64,000 bases of DNA, from assembly GCF_900156155.1 (NCBI RefSeq), contig NZ_FTMD01000016.1, positions 42,559 to 106,558 on the forward strand, in the 5' to 3' direction. Position numbers and translations under genes: made by a program. This DNA comes from Aromatoleum tolulyticum. Lineage in GTDB: Bacteria > Pseudomonadota > Gammaproteobacteria > Burkholderiales > Rhodocyclaceae. Positions 1-9,644 of this stretch are shown here, one piece after another. The notes below the pieces were generated by a model. The model searched no databases. It was given only the letters and a program-made list of their open reading frames with translations, and had not been told where the DNA came from. How positions within the stretch are numbered: the first letter of the stretch is position 1; the number at the start of each line of letters is the position of its first letter.

Positions 1-146
1 CTCTTGGTCCAGTCGCGGATCTCGGCGACCTTGTCGGCGGGGTGGCCGAATTCGAAGTTGGCCTTCTTGTTCTCGAACAGCTCCGTGTATTCAGGCTGGC
101 GGAACAGCATCTCGTGGTCGATGACCTTTTCAGCGTTTTGCGGCAT
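1..146 (-). CDS. nifK: Nitrogenase MoFe protein beta subunit NifK, N-terminal fragment
   Basis: This is the first 48 codons of nifK; the rest lies off the left edge. NifK forms the alpha2beta2 MoFe protein with NifD and shares the P-cluster. The visible N-terminus begins [20 protein letters not shown] and continues with the family's typical FENKK and GHP segment. The ATG at 144-146 is preceded by a GGAGATT ribosome site. The gene lies 39 bases behind the nifD stop on the same strand, so it is translated from the nifHDK message. The identification rests on the conserved N-terminus and the nifH-nifD-nifK order; none of the cysteine ligands are in view. Confidence 0.95.
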   Translation of the reverse strand, partial: MPQNAEKVIDHEMLFRQPEYTELFENKKANFEFGHPADKVAEIRDWTK

Positions 147-185
147 GGTGAATCTCCTGGAAGCGTAAGGATTTGGGCGTCAAGG

Positions 186-1682
186 TCAGGCTGCGAGTGT
201 TGGTTCGCCTTCGGCGAGTGCTGGCTCGCCTTCGGCGAAGGGATCCTTCGCCAGCCCCCACACCGGGCTGTTGATGGCCATGTCCATGTCGCGCGCGAAG
301 ATCGCGAAGCCGTCGTAGCCGTGATAGGGGCCGGAGTAGTCCCACGAGTGCATCTGGCGGAAGGGCACGCCCATCTTCTGGAAGACGTACTTCTCCTTGA
401 TGCCGGAGCCGACCAGGTCGGGCTTGATCTTGTCGACGAACTGCTCGAACTCGAAGCCGGTGACGTCGTCGTAGATCAGCGTGCCGTCCTTCACGTAGTG
501 CGTGGTGCGCTGGTAGTCGTCGCCGTGGCCGAACTCGTAGCCGGTGCCGACCACGTTCATGCCGAGGTCCTCGTACGCGCCGATGACGTGGCGCGGGCGC
601 AGGCCGCCGACGAAGAGCATCACCGTCTTGCCTTCGAGGCGCGGCTTGTATTTGGCGATCACCGCCTCGGTCAGCGCGCGGTACTTGGCGATGACCTTTT
701 CGGTGTTCTCCTTGATCTTGTCGTCGAAGTGGCTGGCGATCTCGCGCAGGCTGGCCTCGATCTTCGACGGGCCGAAGAAGTTGTACTCGACCCAAGGCAC
801 GCCGTACTTCTCTTCCATGTGGCGCGAGATGTAGTTCATCGAGCGGTAGCAGTGCAGCACGTTGAGCTTTGCCTTGGGCGTGTTCTCGAGCTCGGCGAGG
901 GTGCCGTCGCCCGACCACTGCGCGATCACGCGCAGGCCCATCTCCTCGAGCAGGATGCGCGAGGACCACGCGTCGCCGCCGATGTTGTAGTCGCCGATGA
1001 TCGCGACGTCGTAGGGGCTGCTCTCGAACTTGTTCTTGTCCGGGTCGGTCTTGTCGAACACGAAGTCGCGCACCGCGTCGTTGGCGATGTGGTGGCCGAG
1101 CGACTGCGACACGCCGCGGAAGCCCTCGCAGCGCACCGGCACGATGGTCTTGCCGCCGTATTCCTTGGACTTCTTCTTCGATACCGCCTCGATGTCGTCG
1201 CCGATCAGGCCGATCGGGCATTCGGACTGCACCGTGATGCCCTTGTTGAGCGGGAAGAGTTCCTGGATCTCGTCCATGATCTTCTCCAGCTTCTTGTCGC
1301 CGCCGAAGACGATGTCCTTCTCCTGGAAGTCGGAGGTGAATTGCATCGTCACGAAACTATCGACGCCGGTCGTGCCGATGTAGTAGTTGCGGCGCGCCGC
1401 CCACGAGTACTGGCCGCAGCCGACCGGGCCATGGCTGATGTGCACCATGTCCTTGATCGGGCCCCACACCACGCCCTTGGAGCCGGCGTAGGCACAGCCG
1501 CGGATCGTCATCACGCCGGGCAGCGACTTGATGTTCGACTTGACGTTGCAGTCGGGCTTGCCTTCCTCGTGCACCGCCAGATGCTTGGCGCGCTTCTTGG
1601 CGGTCTTTTCCGGGTAGGCCTCGAGGACCTCGGCGATCAGTTCCTTGTTGCGGGTCTTGGTTTCTTCAACGGTGAGGCTCAT
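186..1682 (-). CDS. nifD: Nitrogenase MoFe protein alpha chain NifD
   Basis: NifD holds the FeMo-cofactor, where N2 is reduced to ammonia, and contributes half the P-cluster. The 498-residue product has the usual length. The P-cluster cysteines are visible at C63 (RGCAYAG), C89 (GPVGCGQY) and C155 (SECPIGL). The cofactor ligands are C278 (LHCYRSM) and H445 (QMHSWDYSG). It is the middle gene of nifHDK and is separated from nifH by about 200 bases holding a strong hairpin. The C-terminus is odd: it ends in two tandem LAEGEP(A/T) units encoded by a 21-bp repeat, which is not part of the conserved fold. Confidence 0.98.
   Translation of the reverse strand: MSLTVEETKTRNKELIAEVLEAYPEKTAKKRAKHLAVHEEGKPDCNVKSNIKSLPGVMTIRGCAYAGSKGVVWGPIKDMVHISHGPVGCGQYSWAARRNYYIGTTGVDSFVTMQFTSDFQEKDIVFGGDKKLEKIMDEIQELFPLNKGITVQSECPIGLIGDDIEAVSKKKSKEYGGKTIVPVRCEGFRGVSQSLGHHIANDAVRDFVFDKTDPDKNKFESSPYDVAIIGDYNIGGDAWSSRILLEEMGLRVIAQWSGDGTLAELENTPKAKLNVLHCYRSMNYISRHMEEKYGVPWVEYNFFGPSKIEASLREIASHFDDKIKENTEKVIAKYRALTEAVIAKYKPRLEGKTVMLFVGGLRPRHVIGAYEDLGMNVVGTGYEFGHGDDYQRTTHYVKDGTLIYDDVTGFEFEQFVDKIKPDLVGSGIKEKYVFQKMGVPFRQMHSWDYSGPYHGYDGFAIFARDMDMAINSPVWGLAKDPFAEGEPALAEGEPTLAA
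195..236. repeat. Two tandem 21-bp repeats in the 3' end of nifD
   Basis: Positions 195-215 and 216-236 are direct tandem copies differing at two bases. Each carries the small palindrome CGCCTTCGGCG. In the nifD frame they encode a duplicated LAEGEP unit just before the stop codon. A recent slippage duplication in a dispensable tail is the simplest explanation. Confidence 0.85.
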
Positions 1683-1842
1683 GGTGCTCTCCAGTCACGG
1701 TCTAAGTTGTCGCTGAGTTGTCAGCTGAGTCGTCAATCCGGCACGCCCTCGACCTGCGAGAGCTCTGCGCAAAGCGCGGACCGGCGGGGCGGGCGAACGG
1801 CCACCCTGGCCGCGCCACACTTTCGGCGGAGGTCTCCGCATT

Positions 1843-1878
1843 GCGCGCCTGCAGCCCCGCGCGGGGACGCAGGCGCGC
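1843..1878 (-). promoter_or_regulatory. Strong hairpin in the nifH-nifD intergenic mRNA
   Basis: A perfect 10-bp stem pairs GCGCGCCTGC (1843-1852) with GCAGGCGCGC (1869-1878). The loop itself can pair CCCCGC with GCGGGG. It starts about ten bases after the nifH stop and has no T-run, so it is not a standard terminator. Hairpins here are known in other diazotrophs to stabilise the nifH 3' end and give excess nifH over nifDK message; that role is inferred for this one. Confidence 0.65.
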
Positions 1879-1887
1879 GGGGGGCGC

Positions 1888-2793
<906 letters not shown>

Positions 2794-2912
2794 TCAGGTT
2801 GAGGTTTTCAGCGCTTACCGTTGCATGCATCCGGTATTGGCCGCTCCGAAACTCTTATAGGTCTTCGTCTCAAGTTGCGCGTTCGGCGAGACATCACGGT
2901 GCAAGCCTCTTC

Positions 2913-2928
2913 AGCAACCCTTGTGCCA
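2913..2928 (-). promoter_or_regulatory. Sigma-54 (-24/-12) promoter of nifHDK
   Basis: On the minus strand this reads TGGCACAAGGGTTGCT, a near-perfect match to the RpoN consensus TGGCAC-N5-TTGCT, with GG and GC ten bases apart. Transcription should start near 2901, about 130 bases before the nifH ATG. NifA is the expected activator. No perfect TGT-N10-ACA NifA site was found between this promoter and the divergent gene at 3206; the closest is a half-site-like TGT-N10-ATA at 2944-2959. Confidence 0.92.
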
Positions 2929-3154
2929 GTGCGGGGAAAATCTTGTAACGTGATGAATAAAAAGAATAAAAACTGTTTTGACGCGTTTCCGTGACAGGCG
3001 CCTGCGCGCTTTACAAACCGAACAAAGGGCACAGAGCGACGCGTGCACGGCGTTCCGCGGCGCGGGCGGGCGAGGGTCGTTGCATGGCGGCTGCGGGCTC
3101 GATCGTCGCGCGGGCGCAGGGGGTGGGCGGCCTGCGCAGCGCAGGCCGTGCCGC

Positions 3155-3170
3155 CGGAATGGGCCTTGCT
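3155..3170 (+). promoter_or_regulatory. Weak candidate sigma-54 promoter for the receiver-like gene
   Basis: CGGAATGGGCCTTGCT has GG and GC ten bases apart and a perfect TTGCT -12 element, but the -24 half matches the consensus poorly. It lies 35 bases upstream of the ATG at 3206. If real, it would put the receiver-like gene and the globin under RpoN, divergent from nifHDK. The rest of the 2770-3205 gap shows only the nifH promoter and leader. Confidence 0.3.
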
Positions 3171-3205
3171 TCATTGCGGATGGACTTCACGCACAGGAGC
3201 GCATC

Positions 3206-3631
3206 ATGCAGATCGGCGTCGACACCCAGCGGGCAGTGGAAAACAAGCGCATCTTCGTCATCGACGACGATGACGTGAGCGGTATCGCGCTGCAGTTCAT
3301 GCTCGCGGACGAGAACGAAACCCACGTGTTCGGGGAACTGGACGCGGCGCTCGACAAGGCGAGCGCGTGGCCGCCGCAGCTCGTCCTGCTGGGGCACGGC
3401 CTGTGCGGCGGGCGGGAAGGGGGGCTGATCGCGCACCTTCGGGCCAATCTGGGCGGCGCGAAGATCCTGCTGGTGTGCGATGCCGCCTCCGCGCCCGATG
3501 TCGCCGCGCTGCGCGCATACGGTGCCGACGGCCTGCTCACGCGGCCACTGGACCTCGCCACGGTACGGCGTAAAGTGGACGCCCAGCTCGGGCGGCGCAC
3601 GCCGCTCGGCATTCCCCTTGTCGTCCGTTGA
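3206..3631 (+). CDS. Receiver-like protein lacking the phosphoacceptor aspartate
   Basis: This 141-residue protein has the shape of a single CheY-like receiver domain: strand 1 with an acidic cluster (FVIDDDD, D20-D23), then alternating helices and strands. The phosphorylation site is missing. The expected Asp after LVLL is Gly63 (LVLLGHG), the conserved Ser/Thr is Cys91, and the Lys-Pro pair is Arg113-Pro114. It probably cannot be phosphorylated in the normal way. The start at 3206 was chosen for the AGGAG just upstream; a longer frame open from 2978 is less likely. It diverges from nifH and is followed 12 bases later by a truncated globin gene. A regulatory or adaptor role in nitrogen fixation is suggested only by position. 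Confidence 0.75.
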   Translation: MQIGVDTQRAVENKRIFVIDDDDVSGIALQFMLADENETHVFGELDAALDKASAWPPQLVLLGHGLCGGREGGLIAHLRANLGGAKILLVCDAASAPDVAALRAYGADGLLTRPLDLATVRRKVDAQLGRRTPLGIPLVVR

Positions 3632-3643
3632 GGCTTCCTCCCG

Positions 3644-4051
3644 ATGCATCCGACCTTTCCGAAGATCGTCGCCAACGCGAACCCGCACTACCAGAAGCTC
3701 GGTGGCGAGGCGGGCGTGCGCCGCCTGGTCGAGCGCTTCTACGAGCTGATGTGCGAACTGCCCGAGGCGGCACGGATCCGCGCGATGCACCCGCAGGATC
3801 TGGCGCACGCGAAGGAAAAACTCTTCATGTTCCTGTCGGGCTGGCTGGGCGGACCGCCGCTGTACGCACAGCGCCACGGCCCGCCGCGACTGGGGCGGGC
3901 GCATGCCGGTTTCGGCATCGACCGCGCGGCGAGCGCGGCGTGGATGCTGTGCATGACGCGCGCGCTCGACGAGCAGGTGGCCGACGCCGAGCTGCGCGCG
4001 CAGCTCGTCGCCGCGTTCGCCAAGGTGGCGGATTCGATCACGCGGCACTGA
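3644..4051 (+). CDS. Group II truncated haemoglobin (TrHbO-like)
   Basis: A 135-residue truncated globin with a two-over-two fold. The B10 tyrosine is Y33 (RFYELM), the proximal histidine is H87 (RAHAGF), and W100 matches the Trp G8 typical of group II. Such globins bind O2 or NO and are linked to respiration, peroxide or NO chemistry. It is directly behind the receiver-like gene, so the two are probably one transcript. Between two nif operons, protection of oxygen-labile nitrogenase or handling of NO is plausible but inferred. No signal peptide is visible, so it should be cytoplasmic. Confidence 0.88.
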   Translation: MHPTFPKIVANANPHYQKLGGEAGVRRLVERFYELMCELPEAARIRAMHPQDLAHAKEKLFMFLSGWLGGPPLYAQRHGPPRLGRAHAGFGIDRAASAAWMLCMTRALDEQVADAELRAQLVAAFAKVADSITRH

Positions 4052-4180
4052 GGGGAGCACGCCGCGGCGTCTGCCTATGGCGCGGGCGGCGCTGCTGTTG
4101 GTATCTTGCGGGTTTCACGGCTACCGGCTGCCGCGGCGACCCGCGCTGCGCCGGCCACCCGCTTCGCATTCGACCCGATC

Positions 4181-5341
4181 ATGACCCCCTACAACCGATT
4201 TCCGCCTGTCGCGCCGCCGCGCGACCGATTCCTGCAGCGCCTGCTCATCGTCACGCTCGCCCTTGCAGCCCTGATGCTGCTGTGGAAGGTGCTGCCGGCC
4301 ATCGAGGACTGGTTCAGCCCGAAGCAGGCGGCCGAGCGCACCGTCACGCCGCGCGGCGACCTCGCCGCGGACGAGAAATCGACCATCGAGCTGTTCGAGC
4401 ATGCGCGCGGTTCGGTCGTGTTCATCACGACGGCCCAGCTCGTGCGCGACGCGTGGACGCGCAACGTGATGCAGGTGCCGCGCGGCACGGGTTCGGGCTT
4501 CATCTGGGATGACGCCGGCCACGTCGTGACGAATCTCCACGTGATCCAGGGCGCCTCGCAGGCGACCGTGAAGCTTTCCGACGGGCGCGACTACCAGGCG
4601 GCGCTGGTCGGGGCGAGTCCGGCGCACGACATCGCGGTGCTCAGGATCGGCGTCGGTTTCAAACGCCCGCCGCCGGTGCCGATCGGCACGAGCGGCGACC
4701 TCAGGGTGGGGCAGAAGGTGTTCGCGATCGGCAACCCCTTCGGCCTGGACTGGACACTGACGACCGGTATCGTGTCGGCGCTGGACCGCTCGCTGCCCGG
4801 CGAAGGCGGCGAGACCACCATCGAGCACCTGATCCAGACCGACGCCGCGATCAATCCCGGCAATTCCGGCGGTCCGCTGCTCGACTCGAACGGGCGGCTG
4901 ATCGGGATCAACACGGCGATCTACAGCCCGTCCGGCGCGTCCGCCGGCATCGGCTTCGCCGTGCCCGTCGATACCGTGATGCGCGTGGTGCCGCAGCTCA
5001 TCCGCAACGGCAAGTATGTCCGCCCGGTGCTGGGCATCGAGATCGACGAGGGCGTGAACGAGCGCCTGCAGCGCGAACTCGAGGTGGAGGGCATCGTGGT
5101 GCTGCGCGTGATGCCCGGGTCGGCGGCGGACAAGGCGGGCCTGCGCGGCATCCGCCGCGAGATCGACGGCAGCATGTATCCGGGCGACATCATCGTCTCG
5201 CTCGACGACAAGCCCGTCGATTCGGTCGCCAGGCTCACGGCCCGCCTCGACGACCATCGCGTCGGCGATGTCGTGAAGCTGGGCGTGCTGCGCGAGGGCA
5301 AGCCGCTGAGCCTGTCGGTCACGCTGCAGCCCGGCAACTAA
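4181..5341 (+). CDS. HtrA/DegS-type membrane-anchored serine protease with a PDZ domain
   Basis: A 386-residue periplasmic protease. One N-terminal transmembrane anchor lies at about 20-40. The trypsin-like domain has the triad H120 (TNLHVI), D150 (AHDIAV) and S229 (PGNSGG). A single PDZ domain fills about 285-380. A single anchor and one PDZ fit the DegS/AlgW subgroup, which senses misfolded envelope proteins, rather than two-PDZ DegP. The ATG at 4181 was preferred because the extra 25 residues of the longer frame are not HtrA-like. It is convergent with clpX, 25 bases apart. Nothing ties it functionally to nif. Confidence 0.88.
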   Translation: MTPYNRFPPVAPPRDRFLQRLLIVTLALAALMLLWKVLPAIEDWFSPKQAAERTVTPRGDLAADEKSTIELFEHARGSVVFITTAQLVRDAWTRNVMQVPRGTGSGFIWDDAGHVVTNLHVIQGASQATVKLSDGRDYQAALVGASPAHDIAVLRIGVGFKRPPPVPIGTSGDLRVGQKVFAIGNPFGLDWTLTTGIVSALDRSLPGEGGETTIEHLIQTDAAINPGNSGGPLLDSNGRLIGINTAIYSPSGASAGIGFAVPVDTVMRVVPQLIRNGKYVRPVLGIEIDEGVNERLQRELEVEGIVVLRVMPGSAADKAGLRGIRREIDGSMYPGDIIVSLDDKPVDSVARLTARLDDHRVGDVVKLGVLREGKPLSLSVTLQPGN

Positions 5342-5366
5342 AGGGGGCTACGCCGGGGGGCCGCGC

Positions 5367-6653
5367 TCAGGCGGCGGCCTCGGCGAATTCCTCGTGCGCG
5401 GGCAGCAGCAGCGGCGCGGCGCCCGCTTCGATCACCTCGGCGCCGACATGCACCGCCTGCACGTCGTGCCGCCCCGGCAGCTCGTACATCGTGTCGAGCA
5501 GCGCCGCTTCGAGGATCGAGCGCAGGCCGCGCGCACCGGTCTTGCGCGCCAGCGCCTTGCGGGCGATCGCCGACAGCGCCGCGGGCGGGATCTCCAGTTC
5601 CACGCCTTCCATTTCCAGCAGCTTGCGGTATTGCTTGACCAGCGCGTTCTTCGGCTCGACGAGGATCTGCACGAGCGCGGCCTCGTCGAGCTCGGCGAGC
5701 GTCGCGACGACCGGCAGCCGGCCGACGAATTCGGGGATCAGGCCGAAGCGGATCAGGTCGGCCGGCTCGACGTCGGCGAAGAGTTCACCGAGGCTGCGCC
5801 GGTCTTCGCCGTCGCTGAGTTCCGCAGCGAAGCCGATGCCGCCCTTCTCGCGCCGGCGGCGGATGACCCGTTCGAGTCCGTCGAAGGCGCCGCCGCAGAT
5901 GAAGAGGATGTTGCCGGTGTCGACCGGGATGAAGTCCTGCCCCGGGTGCTTGCGCCCTCCCTGCGGCGGCACCGACGCGACGGTGCCTTCGATGAGCTTG
6001 AGCAGCGCCTGCTGCACGCCTTCGCCGGAGACGTCGCGCGTGATCGAGGGGTTGTCCGACTTGCGCGCGATCTTGTCGATCTCGTCGATATACACGATAC
6101 CGCGCTGGGCCTTGTCGACGTCGTAGTCGCACTTCTGTAGCAGCTTCTGGATGATGTTCTCGACGTCCTCGCCGACGTAACCGGCCTCCGTGAGCGTCGT
6201 CGCGTCGGCCATCACGAAAGGCACGTCGAGCAGCCGCGCGAGGGTCTGCGCGAGCAGCGTCTTGCCCGAGCCGGTGGGACCGACGAGGAGGATGTTGCTC
6301 TTCGACAGCTCCACGTCGCCGCCGCCCGCCGTGTCGTGCTGGTGGCGCAGGCGCTTGTAGTGGTTGTACACCGCGACCGCGAGGATGCGCTTCGCGGCTT
6401 GCTGGCCGATCACGTACTGGTCGAGGATCGCGTGGATCTGCGTCGGCGTGGGCAGGGCGCGGTCACCGTCGGCGAGCGCCGCGGCGGTGAGCTTCGCCGC
6501 CTCGTCGTGCACGATGTCGTTGCACAGGTCGATGCATTCGTCGCAGATGAACACCGACGGACCGGCGATCAGCTTGCGCACTTCCGCGGCGCTCTTGGCG
6601 CAGAACGAGCAGTGGACCGGCACGCCGGTCGGGGACGATTTCTTCTCTGACAT
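5367..6653 (-). CDS. clpX: ClpX, ATP-dependent unfoldase of ClpXP (nif-linked paralogue)
   Basis: ClpX is the AAA+ unfoldase that feeds substrates to ClpP. The 428-residue product has the N-terminal zinc finger (C15, C18, C37, C40), Walker A GPTGSGKT at 125-132, the sensor regions, and an IGF loop (GGIGFAAE) that docks on ClpP. It lies 16 bases behind clpP as the last gene of the nifB-clpX run. The sequence differs in several otherwise conserved N-terminal places from what I recall of housekeeping betaproteobacterial ClpX, so it is probably a dedicated second copy. In Azotobacter vinelandii a nif-linked ClpX2 controls NifB and NifEN levels; a similar role here is inferred. Confidence 0.95.
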   Translation of the reverse strand: MSEKKSSPTGVPVHCSFCAKSAAEVRKLIAGPSVFICDECIDLCNDIVHDEAAKLTAAALADGDRALPTPTQIHAILDQYVIGQQAAKRILAVAVYNHYKRLRHQHDTAGGGDVELSKSNILLVGPTGSGKTLLAQTLARLLDVPFVMADATTLTEAGYVGEDVENIIQKLLQKCDYDVDKAQRGIVYIDEIDKIARKSDNPSITRDVSGEGVQQALLKLIEGTVASVPPQGGRKHPGQDFIPVDTGNILFICGGAFDGLERVIRRRREKGGIGFAAELSDGEDRRSLGELFADVEPADLIRFGLIPEFVGRLPVVATLAELDEAALVQILVEPKNALVKQYRKLLEMEGVELEIPPAALSAIARKALARKTGARGLRSILEAALLDTMYELPGRHDVQAVHVGAEVIEAGAAPLLLPAHEEFAEAAA

Positions 6654-6669
6654 GCTGCAGCCCTCCGTG

Positions 6670-7308
6670 TCAGGCTCGTGGGGCCGAAGGCGCGCCGCGG
6701 TGGGCGAGGACCTCGTCCACCAGCCCGTAGGCGACCGCTGCCTCGGCGGAAAGAAAGTTGTCGCGGTCGGTGTCCTTATCGATCTGTTTGACGGTCTTGC
6801 CGCTGTGCCTGGCGAGCATGGCGTTGAGCCGTTCGCGCAGGTAGAGGATCTCCTTCGCGTGGATCGCGATGTCCGAGGCCTGGCCCTGGAAGCCGCCCAG
6901 CGGCTGGTGGATCATGATCCGCGAGTTGGGCAGCGCGAAGCGCTTGCCGGCGGCCCCGGCGGCGAGCAGGAAGGCGCCCATCGAGGCGGCCTGGCCGACG
7001 CACAGCGTCGATACGTCCGGCTTGATGAACTGCATCGTGTCGTAGATCGCAAGCCCGGCCGTGACCGAGCCGCCCGGCGAGTTGATGTAGAAGTGGATGT
7101 CCTTGTCCGGGTTCTCGGATTCCAGGAACAGCAGCTGGGCGACGACGAGGTTCGCGGTGGCGTCGTTCACCGGCCCGACGAGGAAGACCACGCGCTCGCG
7201 CAGCAGCCGCGAGTAGATGTCGTACGCGCGCTCGCCGCGGCCGCTCTGTTCGATGACGGTGGGGATCAGGCCGAGGGCCTGCGGGTTCCAGTGGTCGCCT
7301 GCGTACAT
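6670..7308 (-). CDS. clpP: ClpP, ATP-dependent protease proteolytic subunit
   Basis: A 212-residue serine peptidase that forms the ClpP tetradecamer. The catalytic triad is S109 (GQAASMGA), H134 (IMIHQP) and D183 (DRDNF). The start at 7308 has a GGAG site and gives the family length; the frame stays open far upstream but only as a shadow of the SIR2-like gene. It is coupled to clpX and lies 41 bases behind the SIR2-like gene. A ClpP with its own ClpX at the end of a nif operon implies turnover of nif proteins during or after diazotrophy. Confidence 0.96.
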   Translation of the reverse strand: MYAGDHWNPQALGLIPTVIEQSGRGERAYDIYSRLLRERVVFLVGPVNDATANLVVAQLLFLESENPDKDIHFYINSPGGSVTAGLAIYDTMQFIKPDVSTLCVGQAASMGAFLLAAGAAGKRFALPNSRIMIHQPLGGFQGQASDIAIHAKEILYLRERLNAMLARHSGKTVKQIDKDTDRDNFLSAEAAVAYGLVDEVLAHRGAPSAPRA

Positions 7309-7349
7309 GGGGTGCGCTCCTTTTCCGGGAAGGGGCCTGTTGTGGGGGC

Positions 7350-8198
7350 TTATGCCGCTGCCGCCTCCGCGCCGAGCGTGGCGAACCGCGCCGCGAACTC
7401 GGCGAGCGGCAGGTCGATGCGCGTGATGTTCTGTTCGGCGAGGAAGCGCAGCTCGTTCTTCGTCGGCTCGCCCGGCAGCACGGCCCAGTGGCGGTCGGAC
7501 GAGCGCTTCATGATCTGGCGCGCGAAGCTGCGCTGCAGCTGGTCGTTGAAGCGGCAGCCGAGGAAGAGGAAGTTGCGCCCGCTGCGGAGGTACTGCACCG
7601 CCTGCGGGATCGGCGTCTGGATGTCGATCTCGGTCAGCACCTCGACGTAGTCGGAGTCGGAGACGAGGTAATTCGCGGCCGGGGCGCGTCCGCCGAGGGG
7701 CTTGTAGAGCAGCGTGGTCCAGCCGGCGGCGTATTCGTCCGGTGTCACCGCGCCGTCGGCGTCGTAGAAGCCGAACCAGTTGCCGAAGTGCTCGGACTGC
7801 GACAGGCCCTGCACCTGGCCCCAGTCGCGTCGCGGCGCGAGCGCGGCCGGCATCGCGTCGTCGTACCAGGCGTCGACGACGAGCGGCAGCGGCAGTTCGG
7901 CGAGCCGGCGATGCAGCACCGAGGGTGGCACGCTCACGGCGTAGGCGTCGTTCATCAGCGCGACGAGGCTCTTGCGGTGCTTGAAGTTCTCGATGTACTG
8001 CGCCGCCGCGGTGAGCTTGCCGCGGATCTTGTGCGGCACGGTGGTCTTCGCGGTGAGCGTGGCGACGAGCTGCTCGGGCGAGGCAGGCACCGGGCAGTCG
8101 GGCAGCAGGTCGAGCATGCCGGGGCCGAGGTAGGGGATCAGCGTGCCGGCGGCGAGGGCGGCGCCGATGTCTTCCAGCGCGGGGGCGTTTGCAGTCAT
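7350..8198 (-). CDS. SIR2-like (Rossmann NAD-binding) protein in the nif operon
   Basis: A 282-residue protein with signs of the SIR2-like fold. There is a glycine-rich N-terminal loop LIPYLGPGM (20-28), a LLYKPLGG segment at 163-170 followed by SDSDYVEVL, and a late [10 protein letters not shown] strand typical of SIR2_2 proteins. The His expected in the K-L-H-G motif is absent (K166-P-L-G-G), so classical deacylase chemistry is doubtful; NAD binding or hydrolysis is possible. SIR2 family proteins occur in nif clusters of other diazotrophs, with no settled role known to me. It lies between the DegT-like gene (21 bases) and clpP (41 bases). Confidence 0.7.
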   Translation of the reverse strand: MTANAPALEDIGAALAAGTLIPYLGPGMLDLLPDCPVPASPEQLVATLTAKTTVPHKIRGKLTAAAQYIENFKHRKSLVALMNDAYAVSVPPSVLHRRLAELPLPLVVDAWYDDAMPAALAPRRDWGQVQGLSQSEHFGNWFGFYDADGAVTPDEYAAGWTTLLYKPLGGRAPAANYLVSDSDYVEVLTEIDIQTPIPQAVQYLRSGRNFLFLGCRFNDQLQRSFARQIMKRSSDRHWAVLPGEPTKNELRFLAEQNITRIDLPLAEFAARFATLGAEAAAA

Positions 8199-8219
8199 TT
8201 CCGGTCTCCGAGGGGGGTA

Positions 8220-9368
8220 TCAGTAGATCGCCGCGCCGGCGCCGACATTCACCGACGAATCCTTGGCGGTCTGGACGATGAAGCGCACCTGGTCTTCGGC
8301 GAGGTGAGCGTGGAAGGGCAGGGCGAGCGCGCGGTCGGCGATCTTTTCGGTGACTTTCAGGTCGCCGCGCTTGTAGCCGAGCGTCGAGTAGAAGTACTGC
8401 TGGTGCAGCGGGTTGCAGAAGGCGGCGGCCCCGATCGACTCGGTCGCGAGGTCGTCGACGATCTGGTTGCGCGCGCTCTTCGTGAAGCGCGTGCCCAGAT
8501 GCACGAGGAATAGCAGCCAGTGGATCTCGTCGATCTCGGGCGCGATGTAGGGCGGCTTGATGCCTTCGAAGGACTGGATCTGGGCGAGGTAGTAGCTCTC
8601 GACCTTCTTGCGCCGTGCGAGGATCTCGTCGATGCGCTGCAGCTGCGCCAGGCCCAGCGCGGCGGTCACGTCGCCGATGCCGGCCTGGGCGGGCACGCGG
8701 TTGGCGATCGAGATCGAGAAGCGCTCGTCGAGCGCGCGGCTGCGGTGGTAGCGCAGCTCGCTCGCGAGTTCCGGGTCGTCGGTGACGATCATCGCGCCTT
8801 CGCCGCAGCACAGCGCCGAGGGCTGCGAGAAGTCGAAGATCGCGAGGTCGCCGAAACCGCCGACGAGCCGGCCCTGGTAGCGCGAGCCGATCGCTTCGGT
8901 CGAGTCCTCGATCAGCTTCAGACCGTGGGTCGCCGCGAGCTGGCGGAATTCGTTCCACGCCGCCGGATGGCCGTTGCTGTTGCCGGCGACGATTGCGCGC
9001 GTCCTCGGGCCGATCTTCTGCGCCGCCTTGTCGGGCGCGAGGCAGCCCGACCAGTAGTCGATCTCGGCGAACACCGGGGTTGCGCCCGCGAGCACGATCG
9101 CATGGGCGATCTGGTGCCAGCCGTACGCCGACGCGATCACCTCGTCGCCGGGGCCGATGCCCATCGCGCGCAGCCCGAGCATCAGGCCCAGCGTGCCGCT
9201 CGCGACCGCGATGCCGTAGCGGCGGCCGACGTAGTCGGCGAATTCGTCCTCGAAGGCTTCGACCCGCGGGCCGGCGGACAGGCGCGACGACTTCAGCACC
9301 GCGCTCACCGCGTCGATCTCGGCGAGGCTCATGTCGGGGTCGTTGAGGGGGATCCAGCCGTCGTCCAT
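8220..9368 (-). CDS. DegT/DnrJ/EryC1/StrS-fold protein lacking the PLP lysine
   Basis: A 382-residue protein of the DegT sugar-aminotransferase family, fold type I. The N-terminal PLND segment, the ASGTLGL phosphate-binding region (57-63) and the IEDSTEAIG segment holding the PLP-ring Asp (D155) are recognisable. In active members the internal-aldimine lysine sits in a motif like SFHPSKN-L-x-x-GEGG. Here the aligned stretch reads [15 protein letters not shown], so Ser184 replaces the lysine. The DNA (8817-8819 on the minus strand) is unambiguous and the frame intact. It is therefore probably not a standard transaminase. It is translated within the nif run, 11 bases after the small upstream gene. 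Confidence 0.82.
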   Translation of the reverse strand: MDDGWIPLNDPDMSLAEIDAVSAVLKSSRLSAGPRVEAFEDEFADYVGRRYGIAVASGTLGLMLGLRAMGIGPGDEVIASAYGWHQIAHAIVLAGATPVFAEIDYWSGCLAPDKAAQKIGPRTRAIVAGNSNGHPAAWNEFRQLAATHGLKLIEDSTEAIGSRYQGRLVGGFGDLAIFDFSQPSALCCGEGAMIVTDDPELASELRYHRSRALDERFSISIANRVPAQAGIGDVTAALGLAQLQRIDEILARRKKVESYYLAQIQSFEGIKPPYIAPEIDEIHWLLFLVHLGTRFTKSARNQIVDDLATESIGAAAFCNPLHQQYFYSTLGYKRGDLKVTEKIADRALALPFHAHLAEDQVRFIVQTAKDSSVNVGAGAAIY

Positions 9369-9379
9369 GGTGCGTCTCG

Positions 9380-9643
9380 CTATCTGTGCGCCGCGATCAC
9401 GACACCGCCGGCGTGCTGCGGGTCGGTCGTGATGCGCCAGCAATGGTCGGAGTTGTCGACGAGGTAGAGGTCGTAGTCGCCGGCGCGCGTCGCGGGGGTC
9501 TCGCCGTCCATGTCGGAGGCGTCGCAGCGCGTGAACACCATGCCGGGAAGGGCCGCGCGCAGTGCCGGCAGCGGGTTCTCGGCGGGGCCGGTGCGCTGCA
9601 GCAGCGTGCACACGTGGGCGAGCTGTTCCGCGGTGACGCTCAT
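9380..9643 (-). CDS. Small nif-operon protein of unknown function
   Basis: An 87-residue, probably cytoplasmic protein, with no signal peptide or membrane segment. It has a helical first third and a C-terminal part rich in short strands ([15 protein letters not shown]). The start is separated by one base from the nifT stop and it ends 11 bases before the DegT-like gene, so it is translationally tied to both. I recall a DUF6129 family of nif-linked small proteins that this might belong to, but cannot confirm it. No catalytic motif is seen; two Cys (C12, C40) and one HC pair are the only reactive-looking residues. Confidence 0.65.
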   Translation of the reverse strand: MSVTAEQLAHVCTLLQRTGPAENPLPALRAALPGMVFTRCDASDMDGETPATRAGDYDLYLVDNSDHCWRITTDPQHAGGVVIAAHR

Positions 9644-9644
9644 C

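Noticed and set aside
2974..2996. CTGT...ACAG upstream of nifH as a NifA site
   Set aside because: The spacing between TGT and ACA is 17, not 10, so it does not fit the NifA upstream element. It is mentioned only as the nearest resemblance.
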